A program made the translations under genes and the position numbers. Shown piece after piece: positions 17,619-25,670 of a stretch of DNA of 64,000 nt. This stretch comes from Pseudomonadota bacterium (lineage in GTDB: Bacteria; Desulfobacterota; Desulfobacteria; Desulfobacterales; Desulfobacteraceae). The notes beneath the pieces are model-generated. The model worked only from the letters and a program-made list of their open reading frames with translations, had not been told where the DNA came from and searched no databases. Position 1 is the first letter of the stretch, and each line of letters begins with the position of its first letter. The DNA is taken from contig JAHJLV010000017.1 in assembly GCA_018821535.1 (NCBI GenBank), forward strand, positions 1 through 64,000, read 5' to 3'.

Positions 17619-17966
17619 ATTGCATTTACTTACGGGCTTTACGGCAATTTTGCTCAGACCACCGGACAGATTTTTTCCATGAGCACGAACTGGCTGATAA
17701 CAGCCAATTTTGGCTGTGTGAAAACGACCATTCACCTTAAACGCAACTCTTTTTCATTGAGCTGTTTTCTTCAAAAACATTGATAATAAAGCGCCTTCAT
17801 TTAAATTAATGTCCCGGCACGTGTATTGCTATTTATGATAACTAAAGAAGAATTTATCAATATGGGTAAATGAGCAATAAAATCGATAACGGGCGGTTGG
17901 CGCCGAGGAAAATGGCTGTCGATAGAAAGTCATTGAGATGAAATTGAATAATTAGGAGTGTTTAAA
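17619..17966 (+). other. Intergenic region and leader before the PEP-CTERM gene
   Basis: No gene is evident. The part from 17619 to 17815 would hold any activator sites for the sigma-54 promoter. The leader from 17840 to 17966 has a possible structured element (TCGATAAC near 17882 pairing with GCTGTCGA near 17923). It does not match a riboswitch that I recognise. Confidence 0.3.
17816..17830 (+). promoter_or_regulatory. Sigma-54 promoter for the PEP-CTERM discoidin-like protein
   Basis: GGCACGTGTATTGCT matches the consensus GGCACG-N4-TTGC at every core position, with GG (17816-17817) and GC (17828-17829) 10 bases apart. It is the best of the three such elements in the window. Confidence 0.85.
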
Positions 17967-18626
17967 ATGAAAAATTTATTACTGGTTCTTTGTGTGTTCT
18001 TTTTGTTGAGTACAATTACAAACGCAGCTCGAATTGACTTTGCAGCGGTTTCGGCAGAAGGTACTTATGTGAATAACCTTAGTTTATTAACTGATGGTAC
18101 TTTTCCCGGTGAGGGGACCCGCTGGGATTCAACTGCAACTGTTCAGTTTTCAAGATATTCTGAAAACGCGAATACTGAATATTTCACTTTTGATATGGGA
18201 TCGCTGCACACGATTGATGACATTATCATATCCGTTGATAATAATGACTCTTATAAAATCGAGTATTCTACTGATAATTCGACTTGGTCGAGTCTTACGA
18301 CTGCGTATTTATCATTTGGAGAGGTTGGCGGTGGAATGGACACCCTGTCAAGCTTTTCTGGAAACACTGAATACGTATCTGGCTTAGATTTCGATCCATC
18401 AGGCCCGGCAAGATATATAAGAATATATGTGGATGGGTGGGCCAATGTGATAAGTAGAGATTTCTCAGAGCCTCGTATCGGCGACGGTGCATTTGCAATC
18501 GGTGAATTTCAGGCATTTGGTGACGTTTTTGTACAATCTTCACCCGTCCCAGAACCTGGAACAATGCTTTTATTCGGGCTTGGGCTGTTGGGATTATCGG
18601 GTATTTCAAGAAAACGGAAACCATAA
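17967..18626 (+). CDS. PEP-CTERM surface protein with F5/8 type C (discoidin)-like domain
   Basis: A 219-residue exported protein with signal peptide (KNLLLVLCVFFLLST, cleavage near TNA). The central region has discoidin-like strands: EYFTFDMGSLHTIDDIIIS, YKIEYSTDNSTWSSL, RYIRIYVDGW and FAIGEFQAFG. Such domains often bind carbohydrate. The C-terminus is a canonical PEP-CTERM signal: VPEPGTMLLFGLGLLGLSG followed by ISRKRK. AGGAG lies eight bases before ATG 17967, better than the GTG at 17958. It is preceded by a near-perfect sigma-54 promoter and followed by a terminator hairpin. It lies next to a PilZ protein and an NtrC-type two-component system that may control it. Confidence 0.85.
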   Translation: MKNLLLVLCVFFLLSTITNAARIDFAAVSAEGTYVNNLSLLTDGTFPGEGTRWDSTATVQFSRYSENANTEYFTFDMGSLHTIDDIIISVDNNDSYKIEYSTDNSTWSSLTTAYLSFGEVGGGMDTLSSFSGNTEYVSGLDFDPSGPARYIRIYVDGWANVISRDFSEPRIGDGAFAIGEFQAFGDVFVQSSPVPEPGTMLLFGLGLLGLSGISRKRKP

Positions 18627-18644
18627 TTTTATTTAATAAACTCA

Positions 18645-18673
18645 GTGTGTCTGCATGATTTGTGCAGACACAC
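18645..18673 (+). terminator. Hairpin terminator after the PEP-CTERM gene
   Basis: Perfect 11-base arms GTGTGTCTGCA and TGCAGACACAC with a 7-base loop. An A-run rather than a T-run follows on the plus strand, so termination may be incomplete. Confidence 0.6.
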
Positions 18674-18684
18674 CATAAAAAAAC

Positions 18685-18996
18685 ATGTCAATAAATCACA
18701 CAGAACAACGGCAGTATGGCAGACGAATTCTTAAGATGCCGATTGCTTTTTTATTGGAAGAAACAAGCAGTAATATGCCAAATTATTTTTTTGGCTGGAC
18801 TAAAGATGTCAGTTCGTATGGGGCCTGTATTTGTGCAAAACCGAATCATATTCCCATTGTCGACAGTCTGTTAACATTGCAGGTAACCTCTAAAGAGCAA
18901 AACAGGCCGTTTAACTCAGACATTTCAGTTCAGATTCAAGGAAAAGTTATCTGGAATGACCGTGTAAATCAAAGTTTTGGCGTTCGGTTTATATAA
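18685..18996 (+). CDS. PilZ-domain protein
   Basis: A 103-residue cytoplasmic protein consisting of one PilZ domain. The N-terminal RQYGRRILKMP corresponds to the RxxxR cyclic-di-GMP arm, and TKDVSSYGACI to the D/NxSxxG motif. The end IWNDRVNQSFGVRFI matches the last strand. It should bind cyclic di-GMP and alter a partner or process such as surface attachment. The start ATG has a weak ribosome site. It lies between the PEP-CTERM gene (same strand) and the convergent two-component system, consistent with a surface-behaviour locus. Confidence 0.8.
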   Translation: MSINHTEQRQYGRRILKMPIAFLLEETSSNMPNYFFGWTKDVSSYGACICAKPNHIPIVDSLLTLQVTSKEQNRPFNSDISVQIQGKVIWNDRVNQSFGVRFI

Positions 18997-19011
18997 AATA
19001 TAACTGTATAT

Positions 19012-20337
19012 TTATTTTGCGATACCGTATTTTTGAAGCCGGTATCGCAGGGCACTTCTGGTGATTCCCAATACTTTGGCGGCACTGGACTGATTCCATC
19101 CGCACTGCTCCAATGCACACATCATCAGGTTTTGTTCCTGGGCGGCCATATCAAAGATATTTTCATCCATATTCCGGGATATCAGCTGCTGTTCTGGTTT
19201 GATATGTTTGATATTTTCAGGCAAATGATCACATGTGATGGTATCTTGAGAACAGGTGATGACTGCCCGTTCTATCACATTTTTTAACTGCCTTACATTC
19301 CCTGGCCAGGAATACTTTTCCAGAACACGCATGGCATTGTCTGTTATTTTAAGAACAGGTTTGTCAAATTCCTGGCAGAATTTTTTAATAAAAAAGAAAG
19401 AAAGTTCACAGATATCTGCTGGTTTATCTCTTAATGCGGGCATGTGAAGGCTTACCGTGTTCAATCGATAGTAAAGATCTGCCCTGAATTTGGACGCTGC
19501 GATCATCGATTCAAGATTAAGATTTGTGGCTGACAGGATTTTAACAGAAACGGGTATTGGCGAGCTTGCACCCACGGGGGTAATCGTTTTTTCCTCTACA
19601 GCATGCAATAGTTTTGCTTGAAGCTCAATGGGAAGATCCCCGATTTCATCTAAAAAAAGAACACCATGATCAGCCTGTCTAAAGGCCCCTTTGCGGTCCT
19701 GCAATGCGCCTGTAAAGGCACCTTTTTTATGACCAAACAATTCACTTTCAATCAATTCTCGTGGGATCGCAGCACAGTTGACCTTTACAAAGGGTCCTTT
19801 TTGTCTTTCACCTGCCTGATGAATCGCTCTGGCAGCAATTTCCTTGCCTGTACCGGATTCTCCATTGATCAGAACCGAGCTGTTGGTTGATGCAAATAAA
19901 AGAATATTTTTTTTGATTAGTTCCATTACATTGGAAGAACCAATCAGGTCTTCCAATGATTTCGGGTCTTTTTTCTTTACGACAAGTGCGTGTTCAATAA
20001 TTTCCAGCAATTGTTTATGATCAACAGGTTTTGAAAGAAAATCAAAGGCTCCATTTTTCATGGCAGTCACAGCCGTTTTTATCGATCCAAATGCTGTCAG
20101 GATAATCAATGGTACCTCAGGGAAATTAAGCCGGCCGAATTTCAGGACTTCCATGCCACCCACTGGCTGCATCTGCAGATCTGTCATGACAACACAAGGT
20201 TTCCACTGAGTCCAGATATCTATTCCCTGCCCACCATCTTCCGCCGTTTTGACTTTATATCCATTTTCCTCGAGAACTAATTTTAAAATTCTGAGAAGTT
20301 TTTTTTCATCTTCAATTAAAAGAATTTTGTGTTTCAT
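19012..20337 (-). CDS. NtrC-type sigma-54 response regulator
   Basis: A 441-residue regulator. The N-terminal receiver (ILLIEDEKK, phospho-acceptor Asp in VVMTDLQM near residue 52, Lys in LSKPVD) is followed by a sigma-54 AAA+ domain (Walker A GESGTGKE, contact loop GAFTGA, Walker B VLFLDEIGD) and a Fis-type HTH (NQSSAAKVLGITRSALRYRL). It begins 16 bases after the histidine kinase gene; ATG 20337 is chosen because the receiver starts directly there. It is the natural candidate to activate the sigma-54 promoters in this window. PEP-CTERM gene sets are often paired with PrsK/PrsR two-component systems, but the receiver here is more like general NtrC/ZraR proteins, so I do not use that name. Confidence 0.9.
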   Translation of the reverse strand: MKHKILLIEDEKKLLRILKLVLEENGYKVKTAEDGGQGIDIWTQWKPCVVMTDLQMQPVGGMEVLKFGRLNFPEVPLIILTAFGSIKTAVTAMKNGAFDFLSKPVDHKQLLEIIEHALVVKKKDPKSLEDLIGSSNVMELIKKNILLFASTNSSVLINGESGTGKEIAARAIHQAGERQKGPFVKVNCAAIPRELIESELFGHKKGAFTGALQDRKGAFRQADHGVLFLDEIGDLPIELQAKLLHAVEEKTITPVGASSPIPVSVKILSATNLNLESMIAASKFRADLYYRLNTVSLHMPALRDKPADICELSFFFIKKFCQEFDKPVLKITDNAMRVLEKYSWPGNVRQLKNVIERAVITCSQDTITCDHLPENIKHIKPEQQLISRNMDENIFDMAAQEQNLMMCALEQCGWNQSSAAKVLGITRSALRYRLQKYGIAK

Positions 20338-20353
20338 TGAATGCTTCCCAAGG

Positions 20354-22879
20354 TTATGCAGAAATGACCGCTTCCTGAAGGTTAGACCTGCCAATAGTTG
20401 CCAACGGTTTTATCGGCAATCTGATGGAGGCGATAGCACCACCGCTTTGGGGCCTGTTCGCCAGCGAAATAAACCCGTTGTGAGCATTAATAATCTGTCT
20501 GCAGACTACAAGGCCAAGTCCTAACCCCTGTTTTTTCGTTGTAAAAAAATTTTGGAATACTTTGTCAAGGTTCATATCAGGAATGCCCGGCCCATTATCA
20601 ATTACGTGAATTTGAATAAAATCGTTTTCTTGTATGATGTCCAACGTGATTTCCCCGCCCGCATCTATCATTTCTTCACTGTTACGGATAAGATTGAGCA
20701 GTACCTGGCTTAATTGTTTAAAATCAGCATAGATCGAAGGCATTGGTTCACCAATCTTTACCGTAATCCGGACATTTGTTCTGTGATCTTTGGAAAGCAG
20801 CCACTGATCAACTAATTGATGAATCTGCCTTGAAAGATCCACCCTCATAAATTCCGGTGCTTTTTGTTTTGCAAGGTTTAATATGCTATTGATGGACAAG
20901 TTCAAATGTTCCACCTCAGTTTTAATATAATTGAGCATTTCCAGGGTAATCACCTTCGACCGTTTTCCTTCTGAAAGATACTGTGCGGAACTGTGTATGA
21001 TCCCCAGTGGATTTTTCAATTCGTGTGCTATTATGGATGTCATCTCTCCGATCGCCGCCATCTTTTCCGATTGAACTTTTTGATCAAACATTGTTTCAAG
21101 CTGTTTTTTACTTTCATTTAAAGATTCATACATAAGTGAATTTTTCATTGCGATTGAAACGTTATTTATAAGCGTGGTAAAAAGCTGTATTTCCGTTCTG
21201 GAATATGTTTTACCATTTTTCTTGTTTCCCAGCAGGAGTACACCAAAAAAATTTTCAGAAACATCTATGCCATATATGACAGGGCACTGCATTGTGTCCA
21301 TAATCTTTATAATATCGCTGTGTTCAGAATCTGAATGATCCATATCATATGCGCATAAGTATTTTGTTTTCCCTTGCAGCGCATTTATCAACATTCTCTG
21401 AGTTTGCACCTGGTTCATCATATATGGTTCTTCAGGATATACCTGAATAGTTTTATTATCTGAAATCAGCAATACACTTTTTTGAATCCTGAACTCTTCG
21501 GAAAAATTTGTTGTTAACAACTCAACCAGGGATGAAAATTGAATTGATTTTACTATTCTATTGCTGAAGTCAAGGAGCAACAATCCATAATTCATAGGAT
21601 CCTTTAAAAAAATACAATCAATTCGTGATTGCAAACGGGTTTTTAACGGGTTGAACACAAGGGCAATAAAAAGAATAAAAATGATAGAAATCTCTTGTGA
21701 AAGAAGTCCTTTGCCCCATAACCATTGTTTAAAAAAAACAATAAATCCTGAATACAAAAGAATCATTGAAAGAATTAAAATGATATACGTTAAACTCTTG
21801 CTGATAAGTTGATCTACATCCATTAAATTATACCGGATTATGGCAAGAAAAATAGTGAGCGGAATCAACAGACCAAATAAAGTAACGACATGAAAGGTAA
21901 TGATTGGATGATCAAAAAACATATTGGGCAAGAGGTATAAAAAAAAATATGGGGCGATTCCGACAAACCCGCCGCACATCATCAGCTTTAACTGGCTTTT
22001 GGCCAAGGGTGATTTTATTTTATAATAATCAATAAAGTGTTTGAGTAATGTTCCGACTATAATCCAGGGCGTGGCCCAATAGCGATAGTGCTGCAGCACC
22101 CCCCAGAAATTACCGGAACTGCTGGATACTATCCCGGATATACCAAGGGCAACAGCAGGCGGGAGAATATAAAGCGCTGCTGTAATCAGTGGTTTCCCGG
22201 TTAAAAGTTGGCGCTCAACAGGAAATTGAAATACAAAATGTGCCCATGCGCTGAAAGCCAGCCAGTGAATCAAATCGATTATTAAAAACGAGAACGATAA
22301 AAACTTAGGATTTAACAGTCCAAAATAATAGGGAATCTCATTAACGATAAGCAGGCTGAAAAGAGTTAGTGCTATTAAAACCAGGTCAGCCGGTTGTTCT
22401 ACCGGTGATTTCAAAATGGCAGCAACAACCAAAAACGTAATGATCACGACGAATAAAAACGAAAGCCAGACACCTTTAAAATAATCAGCCAATGTTATCG
22501 GCACAGTTTGATAGGCGATTGTTTTTTTTGCCCCATTTTTTTTAATCGTAAGCGTTTGAGGGGTGGATATTTTTTCATTAAACTTAAAAAAAGATCCCAA
22601 AACGAAATTATAATCCATCCCTGATATTTTTATAATGCAGTCTTCTTCTGAAATAAAATTTATCTGTTTATTGATTTTTGAAACAACAAAATAATCCTGG
22701 GTAACGTCCAATCGAAATCCAGGGGTTTCCTGGGATATGACAAAGGCAGAAAGGACCACACCCCATACCAAAGGCAAAAAGGCAAACATAAGAAGAACGC
22801 CATTTGGCAGTATCCTGGTTTTTCGTTTCTCAGAATTGAATTTTTTAAAGATTTCAATCGGTGCAGTCAATAAATTCAT
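20354..22879 (-). CDS. Multi-TM sensor histidine kinase with GAF domain
   Basis: An 841-residue membrane kinase. The order is: one N-terminal TM helix, a periplasmic PDZ-like segment (about residues 55-120), about eight to nine TM helices (130-420), the linker NPLKTRLQSRIDCIFLKD, a GAF domain (450-590), HisKA with the phospho-acceptor in IAHELKNPLGIIHSSAQ, and HATPase_c (NLIRNSEE, DNGPGIP, GLGLGLVVCRQI). The TM block plus RLQSRID-type linker occurs in ComP-like and PrsK-like kinases. It lies directly upstream of the NtrC-type response regulator, with which it should form a pair. The input signal is unknown; the many TM helices suggest a membrane or hydrophobic cue. The start is ATG 22879. Confidence 0.9.
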   Translation of the reverse strand: MNLLTAPIEIFKKFNSEKRKTRILPNGVLLMFAFLPLVWGVVLSAFVISQETPGFRLDVTQDYFVVSKINKQINFISEEDCIIKISGMDYNFVLGSFFKFNEKISTPQTLTIKKNGAKKTIAYQTVPITLADYFKGVWLSFLFVVIITFLVVAAILKSPVEQPADLVLIALTLFSLLIVNEIPYYFGLLNPKFLSFSFLIIDLIHWLAFSAWAHFVFQFPVERQLLTGKPLITAALYILPPAVALGISGIVSSSSGNFWGVLQHYRYWATPWIIVGTLLKHFIDYYKIKSPLAKSQLKLMMCGGFVGIAPYFFLYLLPNMFFDHPIITFHVVTLFGLLIPLTIFLAIIRYNLMDVDQLISKSLTYIILILSMILLYSGFIVFFKQWLWGKGLLSQEISIIFILFIALVFNPLKTRLQSRIDCIFLKDPMNYGLLLLDFSNRIVKSIQFSSLVELLTTNFSEEFRIQKSVLLISDNKTIQVYPEEPYMMNQVQTQRMLINALQGKTKYLCAYDMDHSDSEHSDIIKIMDTMQCPVIYGIDVSENFFGVLLLGNKKNGKTYSRTEIQLFTTLINNVSIAMKNSLMYESLNESKKQLETMFDQKVQSEKMAAIGEMTSIIAHELKNPLGIIHSSAQYLSEGKRSKVITLEMLNYIKTEVEHLNLSINSILNLAKQKAPEFMRVDLSRQIHQLVDQWLLSKDHRTNVRITVKIGEPMPSIYADFKQLSQVLLNLIRNSEEMIDAGGEITLDIIQENDFIQIHVIDNGPGIPDMNLDKVFQNFFTTKKQGLGLGLVVCRQIINAHNGFISLANRPQSGGAIASIRLPIKPLATIGRSNLQEAVISA

Positions 22880-23061
22880 TTATGATGGCCATTTCTTCCG
22901 GATAAACATGCTTCTTTTTAATTAGGTGCTCAGTTTTTATTCATTGAGCTCGTGAGGCAACACTGAATTTGATAACATTGTTTATTCTAATTTGCCAATT
23001 GAAATAATAATTTATCCTGCCTTTCAGTAAGGTTTTTTTTGGACCAAAAAAAATCCAAAAC

Positions 23062-23091
23062 AAAAAATCCGGTCTTGCGACCGGATTTTTT
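23062..23091 (-). terminator. Rho-independent terminator, twin of the one at 17588
   Basis: Stem TCCGGTC/GACCGGA with A and T runs on both sides, so it works on either strand. It lies just downstream of the minus-strand porin remnant and upstream of the kinase gene. Apart from this hairpin and the remnant, 22880-23387 shows no gene. Confidence 0.85.
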
Positions 23092-23117
23092 GTTTACCAG
23101 TTTATACAAACAGTTTT

Positions 23118-23270
23118 TTAAAATGAATATGTCAGATCAACCCTGAAGAAACAAGCGGTGTCGCCTTTCAGGTTGGCAGCATAATAATCTCCAGGCTCAA
23201 AAACTTCCATTAAAATATGTCCTGCAAGTTTATCCGTATTGGTGATCAGTTTTTCACCCAGGGCAAATTT
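23118..23270 (-). pseudogene. C-terminal remnant of an outer-membrane beta-barrel protein
   Basis: On the minus strand an open stretch of 50 codons encodes FALGEKLITNTDKL, then GHILMEVFEPGDYY and finally FFRVDLTYSF before a TAA. The alternating aromatic pattern and terminal phenylalanine are those of the last strands of a porin-like barrel. An in-frame stop lies just upstream (23271-23273) and there is no start codon with a ribosome site. The intact terminator at 23062 follows. This is the 3' end of a gene whose body has been lost. Confidence 0.65.
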
Positions 23271-23387
23271 TTATATAAATAATCTCAGATTTATGAAATA
23301 TCAGGATACCAATATGGTTTCAAGTGTTTTTATTTACAATAACACGATGCCCTTTCCTGAATTCCACGATACATTAAAAGCACGTAT

Positions 23388-24647
23388 TCAGAATACAAAG
23401 AAAAGAATATTCATCACTGAAACAACTGCCCACATGGCAACTGAATAATGCCAGTTGGCCAGAAGAATTCCTGCCGAAGATGCCTGGTATCGGCTTACCA
23501 ATGCCAGGCCTACCCCTGACAATGGACTGCTGCCCGTTGAGATCGCCCAGCCACTGAGAAACAGAAACCCCAGTTGAGAATGATCCATATTGAGGGGCAA
23601 AAGCAAGGGGCTGACCATGGATATGCTGACAACCGGATGCATGCCGATAATTCCGGCAATGATCATCAAGCCCAGAACCATAGAAAACAAGGTTGGCGTA
23701 AAACTCTGATTTTCAAGGCTGAATAATGCCGGATATACGTAAGTAAGTGATTTTATCCCTGTTGAAAAAACCCCTGCCGCAAGAAACAGCGCAAACTGAC
23801 TGCTTACAGAACTTACTCTGGTTGTTATGAATTCATTGAGCTTTGCGATCCGTGGCCGAAATTTCATTAAAATAATTGCTGCGGCAGGGGAAAGCAGGCA
23901 GATGATATTCAGGATGCGCATGTCAGGATAAAAATAATGGACAACAATCACCATGGCGGCAAGGAACATCGGCAAAGTGAGACTTTCCACCTTAAAAGGG
24001 TAGCCGGAAAATTCCTCTTTTCTGAAACACCATACCTCAACAATTGAGTAAACAATGGCAATAACACTCATGAAGGCGCCGGGAATCAGCGTTCTTGACA
24101 ATGACATTCCCGGAGAATATGTCAGCGCCACTCCTGTGGCGATAAAAAAGGGCGACCACCATGCAGCTGCGCAAAACGAACGGGCAAGGATAATCATCTG
24201 ACTTCTGGTCAAGGCACCATTTTTTTGAAGCCGGTCACCGAAAACAAATAATATGGATATATTGATTATGGATCCGAGCAGATGGGTGCCAAATGCCGTT
24301 ACTAAGACGGCACGTTTCCCCTTTGGAAGATTTTTATCCTCAATTCCTGTGCTCGTCATGCCAAGAAAGGACACTGCAACAAACATGGCCAGCAATGGCA
24401 CATTCGCAGCAAGAATTTGCTGCCAGCCAAGAAAAATGCCGTTAAAGGCTGAAAAAAGAAGAAAGATGCTGCCAATGATTATCAGCACCAATGCCTGGTT
24501 GCAGGCCCCTTTGCCAAGAGTGCGCCACATCAAAGGAAGCACAAGCCATGCCGATAGCGTTGATGCACCCAGCATAAAAGGAACACGAAGACTCAAAAGA
24601 TACAAAACAAGAGTACTGACTACGATCCATCCAATATGTTTTTTCAT
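23388..24647 (-). CDS. Multi-TM transporter, ion-transporter superfamily-like, substrate unknown
   Basis: A 419-residue protein that is hydrophobic almost throughout, with about 11-12 TM helices. Two conserved-looking polar breaks are AAWWSPFFIATGVAL in the first half and ISTGSSPLSGVGLAL in the second, a pattern seen in two-repeat carriers of the ArsB/NhaD/citrate-type superfamily. I cannot assign the substrate. It is on the same strand as the beta-oxidation operon and 76 bases after the SDR gene, but a hairpin lies between them and no clear ribosome site precedes ATG 24647. A role in organic-acid exchange is only a guess. Confidence 0.6.
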   Translation of the reverse strand: MKKHIGWIVVSTLVLYLLSLRVPFMLGASTLSAWLVLPLMWRTLGKGACNQALVLIIIGSIFLLFSAFNGIFLGWQQILAANVPLLAMFVAVSFLGMTSTGIEDKNLPKGKRAVLVTAFGTHLLGSIINISILFVFGDRLQKNGALTRSQMIILARSFCAAAWWSPFFIATGVALTYSPGMSLSRTLIPGAFMSVIAIVYSIVEVWCFRKEEFSGYPFKVESLTLPMFLAAMVIVVHYFYPDMRILNIICLLSPAAAIILMKFRPRIAKLNEFITTRVSSVSSQFALFLAAGVFSTGIKSLTYVYPALFSLENQSFTPTLFSMVLGLMIIAGIIGMHPVVSISMVSPLLLPLNMDHSQLGFLFLSGWAISTGSSPLSGVGLALVSRYQASSAGILLANWHYSVAMWAVVSVMNILFFVF

Positions 24648-24656
24648 TTAAAGAGA

Positions 24657-24690
24657 CCAGCCCGGGAAAACAGATGCTTCCCCAGGCTGG
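24657..24690 (-). terminator. Hairpin between SDR gene and transporter gene
   Basis: CCAGCC-CGGGAA pairs with TTCCCC-AGGCTGG with one bulge. On the minus strand it is followed by TCTCTTT, so it could end or attenuate the long operon before the transporter. Confidence 0.5.
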
Positions 24691-24723
24691 ATAAAAGTGT
24701 TTATTTAAACAATTAAATTAATT

Positions 24724-25632
24724 CTATTTTAACAGCGGCATCATATAGCTGAAAATACTCAGACCGCTGTCATGCTCCTTGGGTGTTGAAAGATCACAGA
24801 TTTTGTCAAAATTATCCCGGATTTCCTCCACAGCAATGGGTCGTCTGGCATCACCGATACACACGCCTTCTCCGGAAACAACTGCTGTTTTGGCATACCA
24901 GCCAGCGCCCATGGCAAAGATCTGGCCCGTGACCTGGTTTTCTTCTGAACACAGGTACAATGTCATGGGTTCGTTAAACTGGGGATTAAGTTTTTGCTCA
25001 TATTCCGGGGGCATGATGTCTGCGGTCATTCTGGACCAGGCCGTGGGAGCAATGGTATTGACCTTGATATTATATTTTGAAATTTCAAGCTTCAGGGTAT
25101 TCATAATCCCCACAAGCCCCATTTTGGCAGCGCCGTAATTGGTCTGACCAAAATTGCCGTAAAGCCCGGAAGTGGATGCGGTAAAAACAATTCTGCCGTA
25201 ATTTTTATCTTTCATGATTTTAATGGCCGGCTGGGTAACGCAGAAAGCGCCTTTCAGATGGACACTGATAATCAGATCCCAATCCTGCTCAGTCATTTTC
25301 ATAAAGGATTTATCCCTCAGGATACCGGCATTATTGATCAGAATATCAATGGTTCCGAATGCATCCATGGCAGTTTTAACAATATTTTCACCGCCTGCCA
25401 TGGTGGCCACTGAATCATAATTGGCAACAGCCTGTCCGCCATCTGCCTTGATCTGTTCAACCACGCTGTCGGCAGCAGAAGTGTCCATGCCTTCGCCGTC
25501 CCTGGAAACCCCCAGATCATTTACAACCACTTTTGCACCACGTCTTGCCAGCTCCAGCGCATACATCCTGCCGATTCCCTGACCTGCGCCAGTTACAATA
25601 GCCACTTTTCCGTCATAATTTATTTTACCCAT
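24724..25632 (-). CDS. SDR-family (3R)-hydroxyacyl-CoA dehydrogenase-like protein
   Basis: A 302-residue short-chain dehydrogenase. The NAD(P)-binding motif TGAGQGIG lies at the N-terminus, NNAG in the middle, and the catalytic set S...YxxxK appears as STSGLYGNFGQTNYGAAK. The NDLGVSRDGEG stretch and overall length match the dehydrogenase part of peroxisomal multifunctional enzyme type 2 and related bacterial enzymes, which act on 3-hydroxyacyl-CoA. ATG 25632 has GGAG six bases upstream; an ATG four codons earlier lacks one. It is the last clear beta-oxidation gene of the minus-strand operon, 38 bases after an acyl-CoA dehydrogenase gene. Exact substrate and stereochemistry are not shown by sequence. 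Confidence 0.8.
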   Translation of the reverse strand: MGKINYDGKVAIVTGAGQGIGRMYALELARRGAKVVVNDLGVSRDGEGMDTSAADSVVEQIKADGGQAVANYDSVATMAGGENIVKTAMDAFGTIDILINNAGILRDKSFMKMTEQDWDLIISVHLKGAFCVTQPAIKIMKDKNYGRIVFTASTSGLYGNFGQTNYGAAKMGLVGIMNTLKLEISKYNIKVNTIAPTAWSRMTADIMPPEYEQKLNPQFNEPMTLYLCSEENQVTGQIFAMGAGWYAKTAVVSGEGVCIGDARRPIAVEEIRDNFDKICDLSTPKEHDSGLSIFSYMMPLLK

Positions 25633-25670
25633 AGTTTTCTCCATACCGTTAATTGTGATGAAACTATGAT

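Noticed and set aside
17870..17950. Cyclic-di-GMP riboswitch (GEMM) in the leader of the PEP-CTERM gene
   Set aside because: A PilZ gene nearby makes it attractive, but the conserved GEMM core bases are not present; only a short possible stem is seen.
19012..22879. Naming the two-component system PrsK/PrsR
   Set aside because: Context supports it, but the receiver and kinase N-terminus do not match what I recall of these families, so a general name is safer.
17748..22948. Common 11-mer TTCATTGAGCT near 17750 and 22937 as an activator site
   Set aside because: The match is short and unsymmetrical, it is absent upstream of the other two sigma-54 promoters, and the second copy is not near a sigma-54 promoter.
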